Assembly (NCBI GenBank): GCA_013397845.1 | Contig: VZTG01009141.1 | Location: 179,893-243,892, forward strand | Direction of reading: 5' to 3' | Origin: Melanocharis versteri | Lineage: Eukaryota; Chordata; Aves; Passeriformes; Melanocharitidae | Length of the DNA: 64,000 nt | Shown: positions 12,901-26,169 of the stretch, in pieces | Layout of the letters: each line of letters begins with the position of its first letter | How positions within the stretch are numbered: position 1 is the first letter of the stretch | Program-made: the position numbers and the translations under genes | Notes under the pieces: generated by a model | Told to the model about the DNA's origin: nothing | Seen by the model: only the letters and a program-made list of their open reading frames with translations | Databases searched by the model: none

Positions 12901-15361
12901 GTTGGGGGTTTTAAGGGCACTTTTAATGATTCTGTCACAGATTGTGGCAGCATTTTTGAGGAGCATTTCCAGGACACTATAATTGGTACATGAAGTGGGA
13001 GCCAGTTTGTGTAAATGCAGCTTGAATTACTGCACAGCTTTTGAAGTCTCGAGTCTTCGAGGTTCTGGTCACCTGAATTTTCAGGAAGGAGTGTGGCATT
13101 TAATTCCTACAGCAGATTTTCGAGCTGGAAACGATGGCCGTTTCTATTAAAGTGAGATTTAAGTATAGGATTTTCTTGGAAAATAGCAGTAAAGGCTGGG
13201 GGATCAATGCAAAACCCCAAAGGTCAAGTTTTCAGTAGACTCTTGTGCTGTTCGTAGCTTTTGTCCCTGGGCATGTTATAAATCACTCGTGGAAATAATT
13301 TGGGAATTACTGAGAAGAGCTTCAACAGCCTTGAAATTGCTGTGAGGAGGAAACATCCTGTGCTGGAGCAGCCTTGAAAGAATGGCATCACCTTTCTCCT
13401 TTACTGCTGGCGCTGTGTTTGGGGGAAGGCAGGGGATTTTTGTGGTTTGGGGTTCCTCAGCTCAGCTTTAGGTGTTGCTCTCTTCATCAAGGATCTGCTT
13501 TTAGCTCCAGGGGCTCTGCCTCCCCAGCATTTTCTGGCCTGGGCAGTGAGATTTATTTACTGCAGTGTTGTGGCGTGTTTAACGTGGGTGTTTGTCCATA
13601 ATGCCAGTGGATAATGTTGTGTTTTGGGATAGATGGCTGACTTTCTGAGGATTTAATTGACAAATGCTTCGTGGTAATTTCAAAATGCTTAATGCTCCCT
13701 GTCCGTCTGTGTTGGGGGAGACACTGAGCTACAGGCTGTCAAATACAGTGCTGGTATCAAAGTATTGGACATTTAAGTGCTTATTCTTTGGTTTATGCAG
13801 AAAATCTCATAATTCCTCATCTGATTCATCCTGGACATTTCATTCCCCAGCTATTGGTTGGGTAATGTCAGCTTTCCATTTCTCGCACTGTGATTTCCAG
13901 CAGTTCCTTTTTGAAATTCAGCATATTTCCCTTCTCTCTTTGAAACAATGAGGATTGTGGTGACATCTCTATTTAATCTAAGAGATAAATGCCTGACTCT
14001 GGGGAGTTCAGCTGTCTGCAAACACCTTTAAAGCTGCATGAGGTTTCTTTTCCTGCGGGTGAAAACGCTCCCTTCCTTTGTTGAAAGTGGGAATGAGCGA
14101 GGCAGGTTGCGAATTCTTGGGAAGGATGGAGGGACAGGCTTTGTGATCCAGGGGATCTGCAGGGGTGACCACAGAGGGGCAGAGCAAAACCTTGTGAACA
14201 GGCAGGTCATGGATATTTTAAGGTGCAGTGGTTGAGAGCAGCCAGAGATTTTCAGTTCTCGGTGTCAGATGCAGTCCTGAGCAAGGGTTTAATTCAGAGG
14301 CACAATTTTCAGCCTGAAATCCATAGTGGGTTTTTCACTGCGTTTATCTCAGGCTTCTCCTTCCTGTGGAGATTGCTCTGGACAGAGATTTCTTCATCCA
14401 GTAATTCTTTGGGAGCCCTCTGTGACTGCCTGCGTGCTTTCTTAATGGGGAAAAACTCATGTAATGCTTCCCTAGATAATTTTGTTCGTTCTTCTTGTGC
14501 ATTACAGTGCCTAAAGCCATTTAATAGGTAATATAGTTGGAGATTTTTTTTTTCCTGCTGTAGCCTTGGTATAATTTGCCATGATAATTGCTTTAGAGGG
14601 TTACAGATGACAAACACGTCTGGTTGTTAAGTACACACCTGGCTTAGGTAATTGGAATAAGTGTGGGCTTGATCTTGGAGGTCTTTTCCATGCTGAATTT
14701 CTGGTGATTTTATCAGGGATGCAAACACTTTCAGGTGTGTATCGTTGGTGCTTGGCACAGAGCAGGGCACGCTGATCATGCTCAGCTGTGATGCTGGGCA
14801 GGGTTAATGAAAATCACCTCACGAGAAGCACCTGGGCAGCATTTCCTCCAATGCAGACAGTATTTAAGGAGCCTGGAGGCACCTCTGCAAGTAGAAGCGC
14901 AAGGGTTTCGTGGAGGAGGGCACTTTGATCCCGTGCAAGGTAAGGTTTTCAGTTTGTGCTGTCTGCTGTCCTGCTTTTTCACAAAAATGGTTGTTTTCTT
15001 CTATAAAAGCAGTAGGTTTGTGTGCAGCCTTTAATTTTGTAATGCAGTCTGGCAAGGTGAGCCTGCTTAAAGCTGCTGTGAGCCTTTTCTCAGCCTCCTG
15101 TAGGTGCTGCCAGAGGGAAGGGCAGCAGGATGTGAGCCTCCTACTCCTTTAGGCTCCGTGATAAACTGTGCTCCCAGTGAAATGGCCAGTCCTAAATGGT
15201 GTGTAAATATTCTGCCCTTGCCCCAGAGTCTGGCACCGAGGCAGACAAGGTGAGCAAATTGTCCTGAGATATTCATCTTCTGGTCTGAATAGGAGGAAAA
15301 TGAATTGGACAATAGGGATTATCTGAAATCTGTATTTTGTACCTTTTTCTTTGAAGGCACA

Positions 15362-15477
15362 GGATGAGTGGAGCTCAGAGCACCCTGGTCTGGTGGAAGG
15401 TGTCCCTGCCTGTGGCAGGGGTTTGCCAATAGATGATCTTTTAAGGTCCTTTCCAACCCAAACTATTCTATGATTTT
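15362..15477 (+). repeat. CR1 LINE 3' end, short fragment
   Basis: Only the terminal part remains: GGTGGAAGGTGTCCCTGCC, then AGGTCCTTTCCAACCCAAAC and an ACTATTCTATGATTTTA tail. Confidence 0.9.
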
Positions 15478-16617
15478 AATAACTGGAAGTTATTAAACTG
15501 GAACTGTGTTTTTACATAGATAAGCAGGAGCTGCTAGAACTGTTCACTGTGCTTTTATTTACTGGTGAATATTCTGTTGCATGTCCAGGTGAATCTTGTC
15601 AGGTCCCTAACCGTGGTCTCCTCCTCTCCCTGAGCTGGTTGTAATTTGCATGAGGTGGTGGAACAGCACCTTTGGAAGGCTGATTCATATTTGTGTGAGT
15701 CAGCAGGGACCTGAGTGGTGGGTGGCTCTCAGCCCAGGTTCTTTACTTCCCCAGCTGCTAAAGGTGAGGTGTTAATTGGAGCCAGCTGCTACGGGTGGCA
15801 TTACCTTTGCCTTTCATTCAAATGGTCTGGGGACCTGGATTTCAGGTGTTGGGGATCACCCAAACCACCTGTTATAAAATGAGCTGGGTTTTCTTGGCTG
15901 CCTCTTGTTGGTGTTTAGGGTAAAAGCTGTTTTATTTATCCACTAACATGGAAAAACTTCAGAGTTTTGTGGAATGAAGAGATTTCACTGCTGGGGTTGT
16001 TTTACCACCATATTTAAAGGTCTGCCCCCTTATTCTCTTGAATTTATGGACAATAAGCCCATCTGCTTAATCTGAAGATCTCTGTATTAAAGCAGTTTTG
16101 GATTTCCCTGAACAGAACACTCAGAGCAGGAGGCACCTCCCTTTTCCAGCTCTGCTCTCCATCAGGTACAACCTGAAGCCATTTTTCTAATCCTGGGGTT
16201 AGATGTCCTGAGCAGTGAAGAGAAAGAAATCTGGAATGTGGTAGGAGCAGCGTTACAAGCATCATTTGGGACCAAAGTTGCAGGTGGAAACTTGTTGGCT
16301 CGTTAGAAAAGCAGTGAACTTGCACTGGGGAAGGGAGCTCCTCATGTTCCATAACTTTGGGAATGGTTTCCTGGAGCAAAGTGAAGACAGTCAATTTGGA
16401 AATGCTTGTTTTTCCTTCGGTTTCAAACCCATGCCTGTCACTGTTCAGTTCAGGCTTTTATCTTATAAATACTATTATTTGTTTGCAGTGTGACCTGCAG
16501 GATGGTAAACCCCCATCACTGCTGTGGATTAAGTGGAAAGGTCAGCAAAGGCAATTTAAAAATGTGCCAGATTTATTAAAATAAGATATTTATTGAAATT
16601 GCCCCATTCCTTGAGGT

Positions 16618-16748
16618 ATTCCAGGCCAGGCTGGCTGGGGCTTGGAGCAACCTGGTCTAGTGGAAGGTGTCCCTGCCCTTGGCAGGGAAGTGAAATGAGG
16701 TGGTTTTGTAGGTCCCTTCCAACCCAAACCATTGTGGGATTCTGTGGT
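16618..16748 (+). repeat. CR1 LINE 3' end, short fragment
   Basis: Recognised by CAGGCCAGGCTGGCTGGGGC, GGAAGGTGTCCCTGCCCTTG and TCCCTTCCAACCCAAACCAT, ending in GGGATTCTGTGG. Confidence 0.9.
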
Positions 16749-19150
16749 GACTGTCAGAATTCACTGGCTCCTCGACAGGGAATGAAAACCTGGATGCTGG
16801 AGAAGAAATTCCCAGTATTGTTTGGATTTAGCTTATGCAAATGTCCTGTGGCATTTCAAGTAAATTTAAGGAAAAAACCCCTTCCTAGACAGAGCTTTTG
16901 ATGATGCTACAGGGGTAGTGAGGCTCTGGTTTCCTTGCACAGCCTCCATCAAAATGCTGGAAGGACTGGGTGCTAAAAATACATCCTTAACCCCACAGCA
17001 GTGGTTTGTGTTGGCCTTCCTGGAGGAACGAATCCCTTTAATTAGTAAGACAGCGAGGTTTATTTTGGGGTTTGCTTTGTTTTCCTTCTGGGATGTGAAC
17101 TCTTATGGGCTGCAGCTTGAAAAAACACAGAATGCTGCAGCCCTGCCGGGTTCTGCTCCAGCTGCTGGCAGCAGCTGCAGCCTGCACTGCGCTCCTCATC
17201 CCGCTGCCTGCCTTTCCCTGGGAAAAAAGAAATCCCTTTAAACGGGGAGGAGGAGCCAGGAGCTGTTTTGATCTGCCCCAGGAGCTGCCTTGATGTGCTA
17301 CCCACATGTTGTCTGGGTGGCTGTGATCCTAAGGACAGCTCCAGTTCCCTCAGCTCGGTGCCAGAGCAGCTTTTGGGACAGGGCAGAGCTGGTCCCTCTG
17401 GATTCTGGAAGTGTGCCTTCAGTGTCACGCGTCCTGCTGCTGCTTTTGGGGTGGTTTCTTGAGATTTGGAGGCCGTGGCTGTTTGCTTTCTCTTTCCCCA
17501 TTGTACTGCTTCCAAGTGGCTGTGTTTTATTACGGATTTAAGGCTGCACTTGATTGTGTTAATTATTTTCTTAAGAGCGTGTGCTGGTGGTGTTGCTGGA
17601 GTAGAGGCTGACACCCTTCTCGTTGGCTTTGAACTACATTTTAGATCTTTACGTGGGTTTTTTGGCACTTTTTTTTCCCCCAAAGATGAAAAGAGTTTTT
17701 TTATAATGAATTTCAGTGGCTGATGGGGTTGAGTTTACCTGAGGAAGTGGCACAGAGGTGGCAAAGCATATAAACTTGCCCCCAGCTTTCCTTTCTCCGC
17801 TCATTTAAAGGAAATAGGAGGTTACAGGATTAGTAGGGAACAGAATTTGAAGGGAGAGTAATTCTTTAAGTGTTTGGGTGCAGGGATTTAGCAAGGACTC
17901 AGTTTGCTAGAAAACATCATAGGTCAAGATGCAGCAAGAGGGCTTGTGCAAAAATAGCTCATTTTTTCCAAATTATCCTTTAATAGGGCTCATTTGCATG
18001 TTGTAAAATAGCAAGTGTGAAAAGCATCAGAGCTGGGACTTTAAGGGCAGAGGTGTTTGGTCTCTTAGGTGAACAAAATTGGTTTCTGATTGCTGAGCTC
18101 TGCAAGGGCTCCTTTAAAGATATCATTTCTAGTGCAGTGCTTTGAGTTTAAAGTACGTGCCTGAGGTGATGGGAACCTGCTGAAGCTTGGAAAACACACT
18201 TGAGTTTCTTGGCTTCACCCAGGAAACACAAATAAGATTGTAGCCAGAGGGCAGGATTTTTGCAAAGACCCACAACAGTCTGATTCCTGGATGAGTGGTT
18301 TTTTTGGGTTTTTTTTCTCAAAAATGTCATATTACCAGTTCTAGCAAAGTAAAGATTCAGCTTTATAAGCCTCAAATGGAGAAGGATTAGCGAATGGATG
18401 TTTGCAATGGTTTTGTGTGGATTTAGATCTCGGGTATTGCAGTAATTGTTTGGGTGCTGGATGGAGGGGAGGAGAAGCCAAAGGAGTGATGGGGAATGGA
18501 CCTTGGCATCCTGCTGGTTTTTCCTTACTCCTGGCTTCCTCCAAACCTGCAGCTTTATCTGCTGAAAGAGGCTTTGTGCCGCAGCCACCGAGTCTAAAGT
18601 TCATGTGAGCAATGTTTTGGGTTTCCAAAATAAATACTTGGTGCTTGCACGGGTCCCACGTTTTCCAAAATGCCTGGTGGTAACAGGTGCTTTTTAAATA
18701 GGAAGCTGTGGAAGGAAACTCTTTCCTAATGGAGTGTTTAGTCATATACTATCTTTTCTAACTGTTGTTAGGCAGTTATTAACTGTTTTTAAGCAGTTTT
18801 CAGGCAAAAAGTGCTGGCAGACCCGAGCCCTCCCCTGCTTGCTTGGCTTTCTCTTGGCCTCAGGATGCATCCCTGGCTCAGCTGTGCTGGGTTTTTAGTG
18901 CTGCTCCGTTGGATCCGTGCTGGTTTGACGTTTTGGTGCCTTCACAGGCTCTTAGGCAGCCGGGTAATGAGACAGAGTAAGTGGGTATTAGCCTTGTTGC
19001 AGGGAGATAAAAACGAATTGGGCAGCTGGAGCACCTGAGGTGAGCCTGCAGTGCTCAGGTGTGCTGCCAGAGCCAGGTTCCAGGGCACCTGCCTGCACTG
19101 GGAAGCTTCCTGGGACCATCTCCTCACCCCACGAGGTCAGGGGGACACCC

Positions 19151-19446
19151 TCATCCACCCCTCATCCACCCCTCATCCACCCCTCATCCACCCCTCATCC
19201 ACCCCTCATCCCCCCCTCATCCACCCCTCATCCACCCCTCATCCACCCCTCATCCACCCCTCATCCNNNNNNNNNNNNNNNNNNNNNNNNNNNNNNNNNN
19301 NNNNNNNNNNNNNNNNNNNNNNNNNNNNNNNNNNNNNNNNNNNNNNNNNNNNNNNNNNNNNNNNNNNNNNNNNNNNNNNNNNNNNNNNNNNNNNNNNNNN
19401 NNNNNNNNNNNNNNNNNNNNNNNNNNNNNTCATCCACCCCTCATCC
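19151..19446. repeat. 11-bp minisatellite (TCATCCACCCC) interrupted by assembly gap
   Basis: About ten head-to-tail copies of the unit TCATCCACCCC stand left of a 163-base run of N (19267-19429), and about one and a half stand to the right. One copy near 19206 is the variant TCATCCCCCC. The unit is not a multiple of three and holds no stop, so all three plus frames read through as SSTPHPPLIHP. These open frames are artefacts of the repeat, not genes. The true array length is unknown. Confidence 0.97.
19267..19429. other. Assembly gap (163 N)
   Basis: The run of N lies wholly inside the 11-bp array. The assembly probably collapsed or failed there. Confidence 0.99.
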
Positions 19447-21195
19447 CGTGTTCCCCACCCCACTTTCCTGCTTTGGGTTCTCAGTGTTGGCTCACAGGAA
19501 ATCAGCCTTTTTCTCCTATGGATCTCTGCGCAGCTGAAATAAAACGGGCCCCCTCTGCACTGTTTCCTTGTTGCTGTAACCAAGGCTTTTGCACTGGTTC
19601 CAGCTCAGCATTAATTCCCTTTGAGACCATGCCTTGGATTGCATTAACTTTCTTTTTTTTTTTTTTTTCCTGACATTTGACAAAAGCTTTGTTTAAGCAA
19701 GTTAGATGTGCATCAGGCTAATAAATATAAACCCCATCAGATTATTCCTGCTGGGCCGTTCTCTGGAGAACAGTGTCTCATTTGTGTATTTTCCACTAAT
19801 CATCTCCAAATCTTGCATGGGTGATATCAAGTTAGGGAAAGTGGATTTAGGATTACATATGGTACAGTCAGGGAAAAAGAGGCTCTGTTTTGACAACCAG
19901 CATAGCAATCTGGGAGACATGACTCCAGTTCTAAAAAATGTTTTCAGAAATGCGTTGCATAAACAAGTCATCATTTCCCTGGTGGAGAGGGGAAATGTTT
20001 TTCTAGATGTACTTCTGTACGAACCCGCTGGACCCGTTTTCCGTAGCCTCTCTTAAAAGCACTGAGAAAGGTCAGTGTGAATGGTCAGATGATGTCAGAG
20101 CACGGATTTGGGTTGAGAAGTGAAGAGTTTGGGCCATCAGCTGATTTGTGGGTGATTGAGCTTGCATGCTGCAGGTTTTGGCACGTGGGTGCTGGGACTG
20201 CACCAGGGCAGCAGAAAAATAAAGAATCCTCAATGGCACCATCACTCCTTTGCAGGTTCCTCGGGAGGGGAGGAGCATTTTGGGGATGGGAAGAGTGTAG
20301 GTTCAGCTGAGTTATAGGATCACACCCATTAAACCACGTTGACTTCATCCTGGCTGCCTGGGTGTGATGAGGGGCAGAGCTTGCTTCTTTCAGTGTTAAT
20401 CACTCTGTGTGCAACCCCCGAGCTGGGATTGAGAGTAAGGGCTGTAGGTGGATGGATAAATGAGGTATTGGGGAAGGGCAGAGTTGGCTTTTATGGGGAA
20501 AATCATGGCTCACATTCACTCGGGTTCTGTAGGGGATGGCAGAGGAAATCTGTTCATTTTGATTGCTCTCGCTGAAGACTTGAGCTGAGCTGCCATCAGA
20601 TGAGAGGGAGGGTCCTCTTGTGTGTAAAGCTTATTTAAAAGTAGGAAATCATGTCTAGGAATAAATAATTGATCGTTTTTTCGTGTTGGAAAGACCCAGC
20701 AGCAAATCCTGGAGGAATCTGCTGCAGCCTCTTCAGGTTAAAATACTGGCGAATGCCCAGGGAAAGCAAAAACCAGGAGCTGCTTGTGCAGAGCTGCAGA
20801 GGAGCCTTGTGGTGGTTAGTGATGGACATCCTGGTGGGTTGAAGCTGCTGTGGGGAGAGTAGAAGGGTGGTGAATTTGGTCCAGGCAGGAGAAATCCCCC
20901 CTGAGCAGTGGGGCAGCCAAGAGGGATCAGCATGAGAGAGGAGGGAGAGGTAAAGATGGAGTCACACTTGTTTATCCCTTCTTATTGAGGATTAAGAAGC
21001 ACGTTGTGAAACTGGTAAGAGGCAGATTAAAACCCAGCCCAGTAGTTTTCCCTTTTTGTTGTAATCCTGAAGACAATTGGGCTGTGAGTCCCTGTAGGAC
21101 CTTGGCACTGTCCTTACAGAGACTCACAGCTGTGAGTGAAACACTTTGAGGGTTGTGTCTGTGGGAAGAGGCTGCTTCTGTCTGAGCTGCTTGTT

Positions 21196-21482
21196 CACAG
21201 AATCCCTGGATGGTTTGGGGTGGAAGGGACCTTCAAGCTCATCCCATTCCGCCCCTGCCATGGGCAGGGACTCCTTCCACTATCCCAGGGTGCTCCAAGC
21301 CCTGTCCAGCCTGGCCTTGAGCACTGCCAGGGATCCAGGGGCAGCCACAGCTTCTCTGGGCACCCTGTGCCAGGGCCTCACCCCCCTCACAGGGACAAAT
21401 TCCTTCCCAATATCCCATCCAGCCCTGCCCTCTGGCAGTGGGAAGCCATTCCCTGTGTCCTGTCACTCCAGGCCCCTGAGAG
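21196..21482 (-). repeat. CR1 LINE 3' fragment, reverse
   Basis: It starts CACAGAATCCCTGGATGGTT (the reverse complement of the tail) and runs through CCTGCCATGGGCAGGGAC, CACCCTGTGCCAGGGCCTC and TTCCTTCCCAATATCCCATC to a short stretch related to GTCACTCCAGGCCCCTG. Confidence 0.92.
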
Positions 21483-21778
21483 TTTTTCTTCTGGGATTTG
21501 GTGTATGGCACTCTCAAATGTTTGTACTTTTGTTTCATTAAGCATGCTCTGATATTCCTTTTCTCTCCTTCCTCCTATGCCTTTTTTCCCCCCCTGAGGT
21601 TGCTGTGGCTTTGCTCCTTTACTGCCACCTGCTTCATGTTCTGCTGTTTAAATTTTGGTGATGCTGGGGTGTTACTCCAGAACAATCTCCTCTGGGGAAT
21701 CCCAGTGGTGGGAATCCCAGGCAGGCTGACTTACTGTGGACTTGGGTTTTATTTAGTAGTGCTTCTAGAGCTGTGCCA

Positions 21779-22008
21779 GGGCAAATTTGGGCTGGGTTTT
21801 GGGAAAAGGTTCTTCCCCCAGAGGGTGCTGGGCACTGCCCAGGCTCCCCAGGGAATGGGCACAGGCTGCCAGAGCTCCAGGAGCTTTTGGACATCACTCC
21901 CAGGGATGCACAGGGTGGGATTGTTGGGGTGTCTGTGCAGGGCCAGGGGTTGGACTGCATGATCCTTGTGGGTCCTTTGCAACTCTGGATATTCCATTAT
22001 TCTATTCT
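21779..22008 (+). repeat. CR1 LINE 3' fragment, second subfamily
   Basis: This copy has the other CR1 end: GTTCTTCCCCCAGAGGGTGC, TGGGCACTGCCCAGGCTCCC, GGGATTGTTGGGGTGTCTGT, GGTTGGACTGCATGATCCTT, then GGATATTCCATTATTCTATT. It matches the reverse copy at 43203-43398. Confidence 0.88.
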
Positions 22009-24570
22009 CTACCAAGTAGTCACCAAGTTCCCCTTGCCATTTTTTTGCCATTTTTTTGAGTTGCAGCCATTCTTACCTGTCTGAAAAGCTAAAATTCTTT
22101 TCAGCCTGCCCAGCAAAGCCTCTCAGTCTTTTTTTTTTTTTTGCATCTCTATTGTGACTTTCTTCTTGCCTGATAAATCTGTTTCTATATTCTTTCAAAA
22201 TGCTCTTTTCCCCCCACTTCATCTTTTTTAATTCATCCTTTGACGTTGATTCTTCTTGTGCCAACTGCAGGAGCTGTCCCTTTTCATCTTTGATGCTTCT
22301 CAGGGAGGTTCCTCATTAATATTCAGATTTGGATGAGAAAGGCTAATTCCCCGTTTGTGTCTGTAGTCAGGAAAGGCAGCCCAGGCTGTGGTTTTTGAAG
22401 TGTCTCATTTTGGGTACTTTGGATGTCCTTGCTGGGACGTGGGTTTAGTTGTGGATTTTCCCTCCTGCTGTCTTGAGTGTGACTTGAACAGGTTGAAACC
22501 TCATCTCCAGATTTTCACTGAGTTCCGTGTGGGATTGTCTTTCCAGTGCTGGCACTGCCCTTCCCTTGAGGCAGGATATGGGAGGAAACAGACCTCAGCC
22601 CTGACACTGCCCTGCTTTTGGGCAGACCCGACAAAATAAGGCATTTACCAAACATTCCATCTCCAGTGCCTCCTCCTCCTTCCTGGAGTCCGCTGCTGCT
22701 GTGCTTCTGTGTTTAGCTGAATTTCTGGGGGGATTTAGCCCTTAGGAAATACTGTTTATTGCCTGAAGAAAAAGATGTCACTCTGCTGCACTGCAGAGAC
22801 GATCATTTCCTTCCTCAGTTTTATTGGAGCAGGGAGCAGCTGTACTACAGGGATGCTTTCATTTTCTCTTTGTCTGCTTTTTGTGTTCCTTTCAAGCTCT
22901 TGGTGGGGTCTTCATCGCCCTGTTGGAAAAGGGGCTGGCCCAGACTTGCAGTGCCACGTCTCTCTGAGGGATGGATGTGTTAGGAAATGTGCATTTGTTT
23001 GGAATGGAGCTGTATTCCTGACAGTCCTCACTCTGAACATCCCTTGCTGACGTGCTCTGTGCTTCTCCCACGGCAGAGTTGTCTCAGGAGAAAAACTGTG
23101 GTTTCATCTGTGGGATTTTAATTTCTCTTCCGCTGACTGTGTGTGTGTCAGCTCCAGAACCCAACCCACTGGGAAAATACAGGCAATGGGAAGTTTGCCT
23201 TGTTGAGTGTGTAATTTATTTTCCCTTAGAAAAAAGCTTCCAGCCAAAATAGCTGCTCTTTTTGGTTTTAGGATTTTGTTTTGCGGGGTGGGAAGGGTTA
23301 GGATGAGCAGTCAGGGTTGGAGCTACATCATATTTGAGGGCAAAGCAAATCATTTGGTGGTGTTGGATGTAAAAATCAGTGCGTGAGACTGGGTTTGGGG
23401 ATATACTCGGATACATTCTCCATCCTTCCTTTTGTGGGAAGGGAAGCAGGGGGTTATTCCTAAGCAGGTAACACAGCTTTCACGTGGGTGCAGAGATGCT
23501 GAGTGGCTGTAGATGTGAGAGAGAGAGTGGATATTAACAGCAGCAAAATACTTTGGGTTTCAACAATTTGGAAATCGAAGAGAAAACCCAAATACTGTGG
23601 GGAGAGCCAAGTGCTCTCCCATTCCCAAGCCTGGAAGTGTGTTTTGGGAAAGGCTGGCTCGCTGGCTGGGGAGCTCGTGCAGCTCTTTGCATCCCTGGTC
23701 CTCCTTTTGTTTCCATGGCAGCACAAAGGATAACGCTGCTGCAGCTGCCAGATGCTGCTGGAAGAGAGATTACAGCTTTGACCTAAATATCTCTTTAATA
23801 CAGTTCTCAGTTACAGGGAAAGGTTTTTCAGATGTCGGAGATACGGGAGGCTCTGATGAGCGTGGGCTCGGATTCCTGATGCCTTAACTGCTCTAAGCTC
23901 AGCCTCTTTTTCCTGTTTATAATTAGGAGTTGGGTATGGCCAGCGATAAATCTGTCCAATATCAAACATTTACGTTGGAGCTGGGAGAGCTCGTGGGATT
24001 TTATCCGTCCTGACAGCACTGGCAGGGATGGGAGGGGTCTTAAACTGACAGCTCGTGAAATCCCTCCGGTTTTAGGGCTGTAATTGAATTGCTCTGTGGC
24101 AGTTTGGTGACTTCTTCTGCAGCGTGTGTATTCATGCTGTTAGTGAAGTGTAAATACAGCACTGTGCAGGGGTGGGATGTGATTCCCAGAGCCTGGCTGG
24201 AGTTCCCACCCGGAGGAGGGCAGGGAGCTGCAATGCTGCTTTTTTTTTTTGCCTAAGCTGCCTGAGAATTATCAATTGCACATCTGCAGTTCAGGAAGGA
24301 AAAAAGGGACTGATTGGAGCTGGGTGGTTGCAGCAGTAATTCCTAACTGGCATACAGTGGAAAGCCATAGAATCTGTGATTCTGTCACACTGAGTAGGGA
24401 GGAAATAAAACCTTAAATCATCCTGGTACTGGCTGTGGGTGGTTTTCTAAAGGTTTTATTTGTTACTGCTTTGTAGTTATTGTTTGGTGTAATGGAACAG
24501 AGTGAATAAGCAGGGAGGACCCGTGTAAAAAACTGATTTTAAAGACCCAAACTCAACAGGGATATAAAAA

Positions 24571-24673
24571 TTCATAGAATTCCTGGGTGATTTGTGTTGG
24601 AAGGAGCCTTAAAGCCTGACCAGTTCCACCCCCTGCCATGGGCAGGGACACCTTCCACTAGGCCAGGTTGCTC
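24571..24673 (-). repeat. CR1 LINE 3' end, short reverse fragment
   Basis: It runs from TTCATAGAATTCCTGGGTG to GACACCTTCCACTAGGCC and GGTTGCTC, and is 5' truncated after about 100 bases. Confidence 0.88.
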
Positions 24674-25858
24674 TCCATGTAATACACAAAAAGAGCCTTT
24701 TGAAACATGACATGATCTTCCAAATCATATTTTATGCAAAGCTTAGAAATCAACATGTCAGGATGGTTTTCTGCTGTTTTCTGTTGGAACTGAGTCAGTG
24801 CTTTGACTTTGAGTACTGGGGGCTGGGTTGGAGAGGATGTGCTGTGATATTACCCCTCCTGAAAAATGCATGTTTTAGGAGGATCACAACCCAAAAGCTG
24901 CACGTTTCCCTCTTTGCTAGGAAAATCAGCACACCAGCTTTGGGAAATGGGTCCTGGAAGTGCTGCTTTGATACAGCTCCAAGAGAGGGATGTGTGGGCA
25001 AGTGGGAGCTTGTAGGAATATCTTCTGTACCTGTTCACTCTCAGGTTTTTATTTCAAAGCAGAAGAAACTCTAAATATTGCTCGTAATGCAGGAATTATT
25101 GAAGGGGAGAGCAGGGCGTGACATGGCTGTTGGTACTTCTAACTTAATTCCTGTGTTTTTGAGGGCTCCTGTCCTTAGCAAAAAGGATCTTTAGCTGAGA
25201 GTTTCCAGAGAAATCCCTTGGCTTTTCTTTAATTTATTTATTTATGGCTTTTCCTCATTTTGAAGGGGAGCAAAGTAATGTTGGGAGTGCCTGAAGGAAG
25301 CTCTTGCTAAGAAGCTTTCCAAGAATTGTGGAAGATTTAAGTCTTTTCATGTCACCCTGCAGAAATATCTGCCTGCCCTTCCCTCATCACTCCTTTTGGT
25401 CAGGTTGCCATTGAGTTTCCCATCTGGATCAGAGGAGGAGAAAGCTCTGAGCTTCTCAGATTTTTTCCTAGTCGAGGGTGAGAGATTTGGGTGAAAAACA
25501 GGGTGAGTGGACCAAGGGCTGGTGATGGGGAGGCTGCTGTGCTGGCACTGCCCAGTGCTGTGGCAATACTGGGGCTGCCCAGGCTCTCCTAAAATATTAA
25601 TGGACAGACTTAATTGGCTGGTGGGGATTTTTTTCCTCAGGATGGACCCAAAGGATGGAGAGGGTGCTGTAAATCTCATTGGCCTCCATTTAGAACCATT
25701 TTCTCAGAGGTCCCATTAGCTGCTTGCTGCTGTTGCCCATGGCAGGAAATGGAGTGAATCCAGGTCTCAGGTGTAAAAACTCAAGGATGGGATGAGCCAG
25801 GCTGCTGGACACTGAGAGGACAGGCCCTTGCTGTGGTTATTGCTGTGAGGGCTGTGTG

Positions 25859-26169
25859 AAACATCTCTGGTTTTCATGACTTCCCTCCCTTCTTCCGAAT
25901 TGTGGATGCTGGGANTAATAAATAACCCGACTTTATTTCTGAACCTGCTTTTGTTTGAGCTTGTCCTGAATATTTAATGTTTTTGCCGAAAAATAAAACT
26001 CAAGGATGAGTTTGGTCATGTTGGTTGCAAATCCATTATACCTCAAATAAGAGTTGGAATGGTGCTGGAAATGTCATCTGTCAGGAACCTTAAGAATCTC
26101 TTTTGCTGGGATTAAACATCTCTGGTTTTTGTGACTTCCCTCCCCTCTTCCGAATTGTGGATGCTGGGA
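25859..26169 (+). repeat. Pair of direct repeats, 56 bp, 255 bp apart
   Basis: 25859-25914 and 26114-26169 are the same 56-base segment, beginning AAACATCTCTGGTTTT and ending GAATTGTGGATGCTGGGA, with only three mismatches. The first copy runs straight into the ambiguous base at 25915. The 199 bases between are unique. No target-site duplication or inverted end marks it as a transposon. Confidence 0.9.

Noticed and set aside
19040..19673. Three plus-strand frames of 163-204 codons
   Set aside because: They are produced by the stop-free 11-bp repeat and the N gap, not by a gene.
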